From an uncultured Thalassotalea sp. (GTDB lineage Bacteria > Pseudomonadota > Gammaproteobacteria > Enterobacterales > Alteromonadaceae), in NCBI GenBank assembly GCA_947502355.1, contig CANMZP010000002.1, forward strand, positions 214,954 to 278,953: a DNA stretch of 64,000 bases, in the 5' to 3' direction. A program made the position numbers and the translations under genes. Shown here in pieces: positions 27,579-37,654 of the stretch. The notes under the pieces are model-generated. The model saw only the letters and a list, made by a program, of their open reading frames with translations, ran no database searches and was not told where the DNA came from. The first letter of the stretch is position 1. Every line of letters begins with the position of its first letter.

Positions 27579-28517
27579 CTACGGGTCTAAGCTCACGCTA
27601 CCAAAGTCGGCAGAGGCGGCCACACACCATACGCTTAGGCTATTAAAGTCATCTAATGTTTTGCCCGTAGGTAAGCGTAAAGTCAGTATTGCGTTTTCAA
27701 AAGGTGGGCCATTAATTTTACGACTGATGGCAAACGCACTGTCCTTATCGTATTCATGATTGGTACCAGCATAAATGTACACATCAGGTCCTAAACCGTC
27801 GTAGTAAAACTCGCTAATTTCAATGGTACAATCGTTTATTACGGTGACTTTGCCAGCAACTTCATGGAAATAGCCTTCAAAGTAGGCACTATAGCCAACG
27901 AGTGGGTGACTATTGCCACAGGTGTTGGCGGTTACCTGACCAAGTTGTTCTAAGGTCATTTGAAGGTGCATTATGGCTTGTTCTTCACTCACCAAATTAA
28001 TGTAGTAGCCATTAATTTGATTTAATAATTCATTGGCCTGAGTGTCAAAAGATCTGTTGGAAAAGTCTAGTGTGGCATTGGCTAACGTTTGATGAACTTC
28101 TGCGTTTATCTCTATGCCATTTTCAGCGTAGCCATCGCTATCTAGAGACTGCAAAAAGCGGGTTAAGTTAATTACCTTTTGGTTATCTAAGGTGTCACTG
28201 GCGAACACATCTAATGGCGTAATAATGCTTTGTCCGCTTACATCCGGTAAAGCAATGCCACCAATGCTAAAACTTACCATTTCATCCAGTTGGTAGTTAA
28301 ACTCACCTTGACTGTTTGTTTGCCCTGATTGGGTCGGTGTTTGGTAATTGAGCCCCGCCACGTTTGCATCAACAAACTGACCGACAAAAACTTGAGGTTC
28401 AACAGGGGCGGGAACACTATTCACACTGGAAGATGAGCCACCACCTCCAGATCCTCCACAGCCCAAAAGTAGGTTAAAGGAAGAAATAACACTGATACAC
28501 AGGCAAGCTTTTTTCAT
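27579..28517 (-). CDS. Lipoprotein with C-terminal DM13 domain
   Basis: A 312-residue lipoprotein (lipobox LLGC, C20, followed by a Gly/Ser linker). Residues about 40-195 have repeating beta segments of unknown type, beginning VGQFVDANVAGLNY with TNSQGEFNY. Residues about 205-312 fit the DM13 domain: YFEGYFHEVAGKVTVINDC, FYYDGLGPDVYIYAG and SLSVWCVAASADFG, with two cysteines likely near the domain core. DM13 is thought to take part in redox or electron-transfer roles. Envelope location is certain from the lipobox; the function is not known. Confidence 0.75.
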   Translation of the reverse strand: MKKACLCISVISSFNLLLGCGGSGGGGSSSSVNSVPAPVEPQVFVGQFVDANVAGLNYQTPTQSGQTNSQGEFNYQLDEMVSFSIGGIALPDVSGQSIITPLDVFASDTLDNQKVINLTRFLQSLDSDGYAENGIEINAEVHQTLANATLDFSNRSFDTQANELLNQINGYYINLVSEEQAIMHLQMTLEQLGQVTANTCGNSHPLVGYSAYFEGYFHEVAGKVTVINDCTIEISEFYYDGLGPDVYIYAGTNHEYDKDSAFAISRKINGPPFENAILTLRLPTGKTLDDFNSLSVWCVAASADFGSVSLDP

Positions 28518-28645
28518 AGAAACTCTTATATTTTAATGGCTTTTAACTAACGCCAGTATAGATCAGAGCGGTGCAAAAGGTTTCACAAAAGTATCACAAT
28601 TGCGTAGACGGGCATGGAAAAAAGAAAAAGAGAGAAAGAAAAAAA

Positions 28646-28742
28646 GTGAATATTAGCTAACTGAACTGGGGAGAACTTAAGTTAACTAACATTCACCTTT
28701 AAAAGGGGCGTTCAGTGCTCGGGGATTGAGTTAACACTGAAC
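28646..28742. terminator. Two adjacent inverted repeats after the GH30 gene
   Basis: Near the GH30 stop, arms GTTCAGTG (28710-28717) and CACTGAAC (28735-28742) form a stem with TTTT following on the minus strand. Next to it a longer imperfect palindrome has arms starting GTGAATATTAGCTAACT (28646) and ending AGTTAACTAACATTCAC (28696). Termination for the minus-strand gene is likely. Confidence 0.6.
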
Positions 28743-28756
28743 AGGTTCAAGAAGGT

Positions 28757-30493
28757 TTATAACTGTACTTGTACGGTTTGTACCGCATTGGCCATAATTT
28801 CAACTTTGGCATGCTGGTTACCAATTTCCAAGCTGTAGGTAATTGGTTGCTTGGTTGTATTTAGTAATTGCACACTTAATAAGTTGTCGGCATTAATGGT
28901 GGCACTTGCGTGAATGTCATCATCACCTAAACCATCGAGTACACGTGTTGCCTGTACGGCTTTATCGCCTGGGCGAATGGTTTGACTAAATTGTGACAAT
29001 ACGTGGAACACAGGTGTGTAGTACACTTCTTTGCTATTGGTATCAATCATAATTGGTGCACCACAGAAGTTACCTACGTGGTTCGGGCCACCGTCCTGAT
29101 CCAATACAATGTTCCAGTCAATCCAACCGTTCATCCAGTGGTTAAAGCTCACAATGATATTACGTGCATAACGATGAACTGGTGTATAAATTGGGTGATC
29201 TTCTGCATTTGGTGCCCACTCAGCGGAGTATGCCCAGTCGGTCGCGGTTTTGTTCCACCAAAATTCATCATTGCCAAACCAGTTTTCTTCGGTAAAGTTT
29301 GCCGGATCGGCAATCCCTTCGGGTGCTGGTTTACCTAAATCATCAATGGTCGCTTCGGTATTTAAAATGGCAAAATCCGGGTATTTCTCATGTGTTTTCT
29401 GTAATGCCGCTTCGTAAACTTTTTCAGTACTTTCATACCAGTGAACAGCCGTTCCATATACATATGGGCTCGCTTCTTCATCACCTAAGATGGTATCTGT
29501 CCAGTGGTCTAATCCATCACGGTTTTGGTCGTAAATTAAAATGTTTACGTCGTTGTGCTTACTGCCTTTAAGTTTTGGACCTAAGTGCTGTGCAATAAAA
29601 TCGCGTTGGGTTTCTGGGGTAAAGTGCATGCTTTCCCATTGGCCATTGTTACCGTGTGGTTCGTTAACCGGGGTTAACGCCCAAATGTCTACGCCTTCTG
29701 CTTCATACGCATCAAGGTATTTAATTAGGTAATCGGCATATGGGCCAACGTATTCAGGTTTTAAACTACCACCGGTGCCATTAAAGTTGTTTTCTGGCGT
29801 GCCTTTAATGTAGTAGGTTTCAATGTCTTTCATCCAATCTGGAGCAGTCCAAGCAGAAGCCACAATTTGCAGGTCTTTGTCTTGTTGCGCTTCTTTAATC
29901 GCGACGGCTTCTTGGATCATCGGCAGTAAGTCATAGCTTTCATCAACGATGTTCGGGAACTCAGCTTTGCTGAAACCGGCGCTGTCTTCGCTAATGTCGA
30001 ATGTTTCTAGTTTGGCATCACCTTTGGTTTCTACGTATGAGTACAAACCTTTTACGGCAAAATCGGTTGCGCCAATATGAGTACGGGCTACCGAGAAGTT
30101 TGCGCCCTGATCTGAATACACATCTTGCATAATTTTTTGGCGTTGCTCTTTTTCAAGGTGTGCCAATACAAATGCTGAAGACTCGGTAAATGAAGAACCA
30201 ACACCTACCATGGTTTGTTTTACTACGGCCGGGTTAATAACGATTTTGCTACCCGTGCCTTTACCATTAACAAACGCAACGTTGTCTTTGGTTGCCACTT
30301 TATCGCCCGCTTCACTGGTTAGTAGGATACGCGCCGTTTTAGAAAGGTTGTAGCTCGTTTCTGCTACTTTCTGGGTATCAGTTTTAACCGGAGCTTGATT
30401 GGTGTGTCCGCCTTCTGAACAACCACCTAGCGCGAGCGCCAATACCGAGGCGATGACGCTAAGTTTTGGGCTTACTTGGTTCTTTAACTTCAT
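28757..30493 (-). CDS. Glycoside hydrolase family 30 lipoprotein
   Basis: Retaining beta-glycosidase of GH30 (glucosylceramidase-like), acting outside the cytoplasm. I prefer the ATG at 30493: it gives a proper lipoprotein signal with lipobox LGGC (C25); a longer frame from 30544 adds 17 residues without signal features. In this numbering the acid/base is E278 in TPVNEPHG and the nucleophile is E380 in ILNTEATID, as the family requires; VGVGSSFTESSAF and ASAWTAPDWMKD are also family features. Total about 578 residues. Substrate may be a beta-1,6- or beta-1,3-linked glucan or glycolipid; this cannot be told. Divergent from the CadC-like regulator, a candidate controller. Confidence 0.92.
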   Translation of the reverse strand: MKLKNQVSPKLSVIASVLALALGGCSEGGHTNQAPVKTDTQKVAETSYNLSKTARILLTSEAGDKVATKDNVAFVNGKGTGSKIVINPAVVKQTMVGVGSSFTESSAFVLAHLEKEQRQKIMQDVYSDQGANFSVARTHIGATDFAVKGLYSYVETKGDAKLETFDISEDSAGFSKAEFPNIVDESYDLLPMIQEAVAIKEAQQDKDLQIVASAWTAPDWMKDIETYYIKGTPENNFNGTGGSLKPEYVGPYADYLIKYLDAYEAEGVDIWALTPVNEPHGNNGQWESMHFTPETQRDFIAQHLGPKLKGSKHNDVNILIYDQNRDGLDHWTDTILGDEEASPYVYGTAVHWYESTEKVYEAALQKTHEKYPDFAILNTEATIDDLGKPAPEGIADPANFTEENWFGNDEFWWNKTATDWAYSAEWAPNAEDHPIYTPVHRYARNIIVSFNHWMNGWIDWNIVLDQDGGPNHVGNFCGAPIMIDTNSKEVYYTPVFHVLSQFSQTIRPGDKAVQATRVLDGLGDDDIHASATINADNLLSVQLLNTTKQPITYSLEIGNQHAKVEIMANAVQTVQVQL

Positions 30494-30784
30494 TGTGTTT
30501 TTGTACCTGAATTTATTAACTGAGATAATACTAGTTTTCCACAATAAAATCGTCTAGTGAATTACGACCTGTCTACCTCATGAAAAATCCGTTTTATCGA
30601 TTATTCTCTCTAAAATGGTAAATTCCCGGCTGCTTGTGGAATTAATCGACAATATTGTCCGTAATTACGGTTATTAAATGCAGATAACATTGATTTATGC
30701 ATACAATTTGGATACTTTAGATGTTAGCGAATCCTATCTAATACAGAACAGCAGCACCTGCCAAAATATCTAAAAGCAGCCCTT

Positions 30785-32902
30785 ATGAATAACACGCATT
30801 ATCGAATTGGCCCCTGTATACTCGATCGCCAAAAAATGAGTCTACAAAATGGTGACCTCCACAGTAAGCTTTCTGCGAAGGTTTTTGAATTACTCAATCT
30901 ATTCTTAACCAACCAAGACAATATTGTTAGCAGTGAGCAAGCCATCGAAATTATTTGGCTGAACAATGTTGCTGTGGGTAAACGAGGCTTTACCAATGCC
31001 GTATGGGCGCTTCGCAAAAAGTTCAAAGAACTGGGGGTTGAAGGTGATATCTTTTTGACCTTACCTAAAGTTGGTTATCAACTACTGTTAAGTGCTGAGC
31101 CTATTGTTGATGAGTTACCCGTTAAACTAGATGCGCAAGCGGATGAAGAAAAGCCAAAGGCTAAATCTCGACAATATCTTTTTGTTGCTGCTGCCATTCT
31201 GAACACTGTGATTTTAGTGCTCGCTTATTGGTTTTTTGTCGGCAATACCTCGCCAAAACCCGATGTCGAAACAGGACAAAAAAATGGTTCACCGATTATT
31301 CATGTCTCAAAACGAGCAAGTATTACCAATTTTGAAGGCATTGAAGAATATCCAACCCCCTCAAATAGTGGCCGCTTTTTGGCGTTCCAATGGTTAAAAG
31401 AAAATAAACCGGTTGGCCTTTACGTTCGTGATTTAATGGATGAATCGGCACCATTAAATTTATTGACCATGACAACAGACATTGAAAGCTCACCTGCTTG
31501 GTCAAACAGTGATGATTCCTTAGCCTATATACGGGTGAATTCTGAAAAGCAGTGTGAGGTTAGGGTTAAACATTTAATAACCAACCAAGACATTAAGATT
31601 GATGATGGTTGTTATTACCAGCCTTATCGTCGTGTCATTACCTGGTCTCAAAATCATGATGAGGCACTTATCTACGCGAAAAAGATTGATGGTCGGGTTG
31701 CTTTATTCCTGTATGACTTTGCAACAAAGCAAGTTCAACAATATACCTTCCCTGAAAAGGGGCAGACAGATTATGCGCCACACATGCTTGGCGATAATTT
31801 AACGTTGGCATTTATTCGGGAATTCTCGACAAGTCATGTCTCGGTCTTGCTAAAAGATAGCAATAACGATGTAAAGGCTGTCGTTCCTGATAAGGTAAGC
31901 ATCCTAGATTTAGATTGGGACAAACGTAACAACCAGTTGTACGTCAATTATTTGCAAGGTAGTCAATATATCATTGAACGTATTGCCTTAACGAGTGAGC
32001 AGCGCAGTATTATTTCTAATACCGGTTTGCCAAGTTCGATTGCCTTGAACATGGCAAATAACGAAATGTTGATTTCAGAACATATCTCTAAAGAGTATAT
32101 CGCTGAGATTTCAATGCAATCGGGTAAGATTCTCCGCCGAATCTCCTCTTCATCTAGAGATATGTATGGCCGCTATAACGCCCTTACCAGTGATATTTTA
32201 TTTTTATCAAATCGCACCGACTTTTGGGCGGTATGGAAAAATAACCGGGCTAAAAGCGTTAATTTAACGCAGCAAATGGGTCATGCCATTGTCCCAAGCA
32301 TTTCACCTGATGGCTCTAAATATGCGGTAAGTCTCAGCACATCAACGGGAAAAAGTCGGACTCTTTACATCAGTGAATTTGGGTCGACTGATTTTACTGA
32401 AATTGATACGGCAGGGCTATTTGCAGATAATTTAAGTTGGTCACTAGACGGAAAATCGATTTATTTCCATGCAACGAGTACCGCTGGCACAGGCATATTT
32501 AAATTAAATATTGCTGAGCAAAGTGTCGTGCAGTTAACATTTTCTAATGAGCATTTTGGGGTTGAACCCGAAAGCGGGTCGTTATTGGTTTCTAAACTTA
32601 ATGAATCTGGGATTTGGCACGTTGACTTGAACTCGGCTGAGCAAACGAAATTAACCGATAAACTTTCTGCTTTTGATTTTGGCTCATTTTATTGGCAAGA
32701 CGGTGCTTTGTATCTTTTGAGTAGAACCAACAATGAAGATCAAATCATTAAACACCTTGACGGTGAAGAGACGATTCTGGTTCGTTATCCGGCCAATAGT
32801 ATTAAACGAGCCTTTGGTTTCTCTCCTGCGACAAAAAACAGTTTTATCTCAACCCTTAAGATAACAAACGAAGCGGACATTATTGCGCTTTCCCTAGAGT
32901 AA
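30785..32902 (+). CDS. CadC-like membrane-bound transcriptional regulator
   Basis: A 705-residue one-component regulator. Residues about 5-103 form an OmpR-type winged helix (YRIGPCILDRQ, AKVFELLNLFLTNQDNIVSSEQ, LPKVGYQLL). One membrane helix lies at about 131-152, and the remaining 550 residues are extracytoplasmic with repeated TolB/WD40-like beta-propeller segments (PSISPDGSKYAVSL, LSWSLDGKSIYFHA). This design senses an envelope signal and binds DNA directly. It is divergent from GH30 (240-bp gap) and upstream of the protease genes, so these are plausible targets. Confidence 0.87.
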   Translation: MNNTHYRIGPCILDRQKMSLQNGDLHSKLSAKVFELLNLFLTNQDNIVSSEQAIEIIWLNNVAVGKRGFTNAVWALRKKFKELGVEGDIFLTLPKVGYQLLLSAEPIVDELPVKLDAQADEEKPKAKSRQYLFVAAAILNTVILVLAYWFFVGNTSPKPDVETGQKNGSPIIHVSKRASITNFEGIEEYPTPSNSGRFLAFQWLKENKPVGLYVRDLMDESAPLNLLTMTTDIESSPAWSNSDDSLAYIRVNSEKQCEVRVKHLITNQDIKIDDGCYYQPYRRVITWSQNHDEALIYAKKIDGRVALFLYDFATKQVQQYTFPEKGQTDYAPHMLGDNLTLAFIREFSTSHVSVLLKDSNNDVKAVVPDKVSILDLDWDKRNNQLYVNYLQGSQYIIERIALTSEQRSIISNTGLPSSIALNMANNEMLISEHISKEYIAEISMQSGKILRRISSSSRDMYGRYNALTSDILFLSNRTDFWAVWKNNRAKSVNLTQQMGHAIVPSISPDGSKYAVSLSTSTGKSRTLYISEFGSTDFTEIDTAGLFADNLSWSLDGKSIYFHATSTAGTGIFKLNIAEQSVVQLTFSNEHFGVEPESGSLLVSKLNESGIWHVDLNSAEQTKLTDKLSAFDFGSFYWQDGALYLLSRTNNEDQIIKHLDGEETILVRYPANSIKRAFGFSPATKNSFISTLKITNEADIIALSLE

Positions 32903-33429
32903 TATTAAAGCCAGTATATTTTCGTTGAGTGATTAACAGCCTAGTGGGATTGGTCCAGTAGGCCACTACATTAACTAAAGGCAATATTGCTCTCTATTCA
33001 TTACATCCTCACCTCACTTACTTTCACTATATATCTTTCTTGCACAGTGGTTGCCATACGGTAAATAATTGGCCCATTGTCTCATAATTCATCTATTTTG
33101 TACGCTTGTTCAACTACCTCGCTGTAGATAATTATTCAGTTAACGCTATTTTTTATGCCAGATTCATTCGTTTTCCCTTCAGTTTCATGGTGTTTTTGTG
33201 GTTGTTTTTTAGCCTGTGGCGCGCTCTGAAACTATTGTATTTAAAGGGTTTGATGTTTATTTGATGTTTTTTTGATGGGTTTGTGATGTTAATTCGACAA
33301 ACATTGGATGTTCGTCTGGTTGTGCAGTTGATTTGGGTCATATATAAGAGATTTAGTGCTGACTTCTTTACATAATAATTACACTCAGGGTCAGGGCTTA
33401 TAAAAACAATTAATTAGGAAAGTTAATAA
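32903..33429 (+). other. Intergenic region upstream of the large protease genes
   Basis: About 530 bp without a credible gene. The first half is mixed; from about 33150 the plus strand is T-rich with many GTTTTT and TTTGATG runs. A ribosome-binding sequence TTAGGAAAG precedes the ATG at 33430. An open frame on the minus strand (33153-33341) reflects the T-rich composition. Confidence 0.5.
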
Positions 33430-36400
33430 ATGAAATACTCGAAAAGTATGATTGCTTTGTGTGTTGGCTCTGCATTGGCAGCAGGCGCAACAAATGCACA
33501 ATCAATGTCAGATACCAAAGCTGCCTATGCGACTTCCGCAAATGACCATGGTCATTTCGTTTTGCAATTGAAATCTCAACCAGCACTATGGAATGGTAAT
33601 GACAACCGTTCTGACTATCGACCAGAGCTAAGCCTGCTTAAAGAACATCAAGATGTTATTTTTAATCAGATTTTAGCTATCGACCCGACTGCTGAATTAA
33701 TGGCGAACACACGCTTATTAACTAACACTATGACCATCAAGCTAGATCCGCAGTTGGTTGAACAGGTAAAACTGTTGCGTGCAGTACAAGCAGTAAGCGC
33801 TACAGGAAAGAGTATACGCGTTAAGAAGAAACCTGTTAATGCCGACCTTGTTGTAAACATGATGGCGGACACAGAACAAAATTCAGAAGTAGTGTCATAC
33901 ATGCAACCATACACTGGATCCGCAACAGCGGGCGCGGGCGTATCTATTGGTATCGTATCTACAGGTATTGATTATACGCTAGAAGTATTTGGCGGAAGTG
34001 GCGTATACGGTGTACATAACGGTGAAACGCCTCCAGTTAAAGGTTCTTACCTTGATGCATGGGAAGCGAATACGGTTGGTCCAACAGTGCCAGCAGTAGA
34101 AGATGATCCAAACACAGATGAAGATGAATCTGCAGATGCCATTCTTGGTTATGATGGATTCCCAACGAACGTTGTTGCGGGGGGCTGGGATTTTTACAGT
34201 GAAAACTGGGGTAATGACGGTAACCCAATCGAATCAAACATTGAGGTGGAATTTTCTAATGGTTACGTTTGGCCGACAGGCTTAGGAACTGAGCTTGCTA
34301 GTATTGTTCACCAGTTAGCACCAGGCGCAGAAATACACGCTTATAAAGTCTTTATGATTAAAGAAGAAGAAAATGGAGAGGTTAATCTTCGTTTCCCAGA
34401 CTTTGAAAGAATTAATCAGTCTATTGAACATGCACTTGATCCAAACCAAGATGGTGACATCAGTGATCACCTTGATGTGTTATTACTAGACTCAGCAGGT
34501 GCAGCAGCATTCTATCACCAATTTGAGCAATCTGGTTCATCAGCCTCTAAGATTCAAGATGCTATCCAACGCGCTTCAGCCCTAGGACTAACCATAGTAA
34601 CTAATGCCGGTTACGGCGGTCATCAGAACTCATGGGGTGAAGAAACCGAAACCAATATCCGTAATTGGATTTCATGGGAAGGTTCTGCTCCTGCGGCTAT
34701 CACGGTCGGTTCTACGACTGTTGCTGATGATGGTACGGTTGTTCCTGCAAAATTCTCTCCTAAGGGGCCTGTGCGTGGTAGCTTCGACTTAAAACCTGAA
34801 CTTATGAGTTTAGGAACAGATGTTCCCGTAGCGATGATGTCAAAAGAAAATCAAAGCTCAGCCAAAGTTGGCACTCGTAGTGATGCTAACGTGGCTTCGG
34901 CACGTATTGCAGCAGCCGTTGCCGTGTTAAAAGCAGCTAACCCTGAATTTGGATCCATTGAGTTGAAAGCGCTTTTAGCTAATACCGCTGATCACAATAT
35001 TAAAGAAATGGACTATACAACAGGTGAGGTATTAGAACAGGCTGAACTTATCCATATCGGTCATGGTGTTGAAAACATTGATAATGCACTGGCATCGCCT
35101 GTTATTGCTTGGAATACTGATAACCACCAGCCATACGTTCAATTTGGTTTTCATGAGGTTATGGAAAGCAAAAAATTAATTAAAAATATTACGTTACGTA
35201 ATTTCTCAGATGCAGCACAAACATACGAGTTAAGCTATAACGCCAATGGTGAAAAAGATGCTCAACAAGCGCTTTCTATTATGCACCCATCGTCAGTATC
35301 TGTGCCTGCGAAAAGCTCAGTAACGATTTCTGTTGAGATGATGATTGATGGCACAAAATTACCGGAGTGGCCATTAACTGATTCTGAAAAATTCACCGAT
35401 GAAAACTTCAAGGCAACAGAGTTAAACGGTTACTTTACCTTTTCTTCTGCAGGCAATCCGGATCTAAATATGGGCTGGATGGTTCAGGCTCGTCCTGGTA
35501 CTGACATTGTTAAAGCGGGTCATACCGTAGAGTATCCTTACTCTTTAGGCTGGAACCATGACCTTGGTCGCACTGAATGGGTTGGCATGGAATGGGCAAG
35601 ATCTTTTTATCCACATGATGATGATAAATCGCCAGAGTACAAATCATTGGTCACCAGCTTTGTTAATGACTCTAACACACCGACAACGTTTGTTGCTTAC
35701 CCAGTAGTTAAGTCATTTGACAATCCACCAAAATATAAAAATCACACTTTTGGCCATAAAATCAAGGCTGTAGGAGCAAACGTTTTACAAGATGCTCGTT
35801 GTGATATGGGGGGGAAAAAGTTATCTATTGCGGTTAATTTTTGGCAACCAGCTCAAGATACCATGGCGAACTGGTCTGATAAAATGGGTACGCCATTATT
35901 TTATTACGACATCTTTTCCGAAGATGTCGTAAAGGAATTGGGTTTTGACGAAGCCATTACACCGTATTGGGCGTCAATGGTTTCGGGTGGTGAAATGTCG
36001 TTAATTGGCCAACCCTATGTCGATATTGACGAAAATGGTAAACCAGCCACGTTCTACATTGACTACGAAATGGAATATGATCGAACCAACCCAGATGCTC
36101 GTCGTAAAAAATCGATTTTACCGGTTAAGTTTTCAAACAATGGTAAAAATGTGGTATCTGAAGTTTGTTTAGGTGAGTTAGCGCACCATGAGATCAGTGA
36201 TGCGCCAGATGATGACTCATTACCCGCAATGGTCGCTGCTCTGGATGAATTTGGTAACCCAATTGGTGAAAAAGCCCAATGTGATCTGTATTCATTAGAA
36301 TGGTTCATTGAGAATGGTTATTTCGAAGCTTATGGACCAACCTACTGTACAACCAGTACCGGTTTATGGGATAGCGAAGGTTACGCACTTGACCAGGATG

Positions 36401-37563
36401 GAAACCGTTTATTGCAAATGGTTGAAAACACCGAACGTGGTATTCCAGGTGTGAATGAATTAGAACAATGGTTTGATCAAAACCTTGGTTTCCATATCGA
36501 AACTGACCGTGATGTTTTAACCGATAAAGGTGATCCAATCGTTCAGTTCAACCCTGTTAGAGGTGGTTACTTTGTGAGTGACGTTGAGGTTTGTACCGAG
36601 TCAAGTATCGGTATTGGTCCTTCAACCCCAATTTGTGAAATTAGTGATATTGATCATACCGTTAAGGTGGGATTTAGCAAAACGTCTGATGACAACCCAA
36701 TTGAAACGGCGATGTTAGATAACGAAATCACGCTACAACCAGGTGAAGAAGTGACTATTGCGGCACTTACTGCGGATGTTTTAGGTCTAGAGCCACCAGA
36801 ATTTATGGTACTTAGTACCAATGATGACTTCTCAGTGGTTTCACCTGTTGGCTATGTTGATGAAGATGGCTCTTCAGCAGCAACTGTGCGTGAAGGTCAA
36901 ATGTTCAGCGTAATGGAAGGTGCTGAAGTCAATACCGTTGTGGGTAAGATTGAACTTGATACGTCAGGTCTATTCTCAACAACAGAGTCACTTTACATAC
37001 CATTTACTCTCTCGATTATGAATGCGTTACCAGGTACTCCGTTTGATGTGAACCAGGAAACTCAAGAGCTATACGTTGTTAACCCTGATGCATTGGATTA
37101 CGAAAATGTTCAGGAACTTACCGTACTTGTTCAAGCTCAATCTGGTCGAGTATCGTCTAAATCAGTTGAGGTTAAAGTAATGATAACCAATACAAATGAT
37201 ATAGCTCCTGAAGTTGATGAGTCACAAACACCAACAACTGTTCAGGCACCAATTGCCAATAATGGTAGTACTGAAGTATCAATAGACGTAGCCAAAATGT
37301 TTAGAGATATTGAAGGTGACAGCCTTACTTACTCAGTTGCAGGCTTGCCAGCGGGTATGTCGTATGCAAATGGTATGATCACCGGTTCAACGGATGTTGA
37401 AGGTTCTCATATGGTAACCGTTACGGCATCAGATGGTGTAAACGAAACATCAACCAGCTTTGAAATCATGGTTGAAGATAATACCACTTCAAGTTCTGGT
37501 GGTAGTTTCGGTGGCTTCTTGCTTGCATTAGCGGGTATGTCATTGTTACGTCGTCGAAAGTAG
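33430..37563 (+). CDS. Giant S8 subtilase homologue lacking the catalytic triad
   Basis: A 1377-residue secreted protein with signal peptide (cleavage near residue 23), an I9-like propeptide (about 40-130) and a subtilase fold. Aligned with the active enzyme at 37655, all key residues differ: Asp is S177 (GIVSTGID), His is L285 (GLGTELAS), the oxyanion Asn is Y395 (NAGYGG) and the nucleophile Ser is N487 (SDANVASARIAAAVAVL). Flanking secondary-structure sequence is well kept, so this is a pseudoprotease, not a random similarity. The C-terminus has a cadherin-like repeat (ends TNDIAPE), a putative Ig/dystroglycan-type domain, then SGGSFGG, a membrane helix and RRRK, a GlyGly-CTERM anchor. Probably a partner of the next gene, 92 bp downstream. 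Confidence 0.88.
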   Translation: MKYSKSMIALCVGSALAAGATNAQSMSDTKAAYATSANDHGHFVLQLKSQPALWNGNDNRSDYRPELSLLKEHQDVIFNQILAIDPTAELMANTRLLTNTMTIKLDPQLVEQVKLLRAVQAVSATGKSIRVKKKPVNADLVVNMMADTEQNSEVVSYMQPYTGSATAGAGVSIGIVSTGIDYTLEVFGGSGVYGVHNGETPPVKGSYLDAWEANTVGPTVPAVEDDPNTDEDESADAILGYDGFPTNVVAGGWDFYSENWGNDGNPIESNIEVEFSNGYVWPTGLGTELASIVHQLAPGAEIHAYKVFMIKEEENGEVNLRFPDFERINQSIEHALDPNQDGDISDHLDVLLLDSAGAAAFYHQFEQSGSSASKIQDAIQRASALGLTIVTNAGYGGHQNSWGEETETNIRNWISWEGSAPAAITVGSTTVADDGTVVPAKFSPKGPVRGSFDLKPELMSLGTDVPVAMMSKENQSSAKVGTRSDANVASARIAAAVAVLKAANPEFGSIELKALLANTADHNIKEMDYTTGEVLEQAELIHIGHGVENIDNALASPVIAWNTDNHQPYVQFGFHEVMESKKLIKNITLRNFSDAAQTYELSYNANGEKDAQQALSIMHPSSVSVPAKSSVTISVEMMIDGTKLPEWPLTDSEKFTDENFKATELNGYFTFSSAGNPDLNMGWMVQARPGTDIVKAGHTVEYPYSLGWNHDLGRTEWVGMEWARSFYPHDDDKSPEYKSLVTSFVNDSNTPTTFVAYPVVKSFDNPPKYKNHTFGHKIKAVGANVLQDARCDMGGKKLSIAVNFWQPAQDTMANWSDKMGTPLFYYDIFSEDVVKELGFDEAITPYWASMVSGGEMSLIGQPYVDIDENGKPATFYIDYEMEYDRTNPDARRKKSILPVKFSNNGKNVVSEVCLGELAHHEISDAPDDDSLPAMVAALDEFGNPIGEKAQCDLYSLEWFIENGYFEAYGPTYCTTSTGLWDSEGYALDQDGNRLLQMVENTERGIPGVNELEQWFDQNLGFHIETDRDVLTDKGDPIVQFNPVRGGYFVSDVEVCTESSIGIGPSTPICEISDIDHTVKVGFSKTSDDNPIETAMLDNEITLQPGEEVTIAALTADVLGLEPPEFMVLSTNDDFSVVSPVGYVDEDGSSAATVREGQMFSVMEGAEVNTVVGKIELDTSGLFSTTESLYIPFTLSIMNALPGTPFDVNQETQELYVVNPDALDYENVQELTVLVQAQSGRVSSKSVEVKVMITNTNDIAPEVDESQTPTTVQAPIANNGSTEVSIDVAKMFRDIEGDSLTYSVAGLPAGMSYANGMITGSTDVEGSHMVTVTASDGVNETSTSFEIMVEDNTTSSSGGSFGGFLLALAGMSLLRRRK

Positions 37564-37570
37564 CTTAAAC

Positions 37571-37631
37571 AGCAGGTGGTGCAAGCCACCTGCTTTAAGT
37601 TAGCGTAAAAAGGCAAACATCAAGTTTGCCT
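37571..37631 (+). terminator. Two hairpins between the subtilase genes
   Basis: AGCAGGTGG (37571-37579) pairs with CCACCTGCT (37587-37595), and AGGCAAAC (37611-37618) pairs with GTTTGCCT (37624-37631). Neither has a long T tract. They may cause partial termination, or act as an mRNA processing signal between the pseudoprotease and the protease. Confidence 0.55.
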
Positions 37632-37654
37632 CATTATAATAATTAGGAATCAAC

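Noticed and set aside
33153..33341. 62-codon minus-strand open frame
   Set aside because: Product is rich in Lys, Asn and Thr from T-rich DNA; no start signal or family resemblance.
33430..37563. Sequencing error or pseudogene as reason for the missing triad
   Set aside because: All four positions are replaced by clean substitutions in an uninterrupted frame with intact export and anchor signals.
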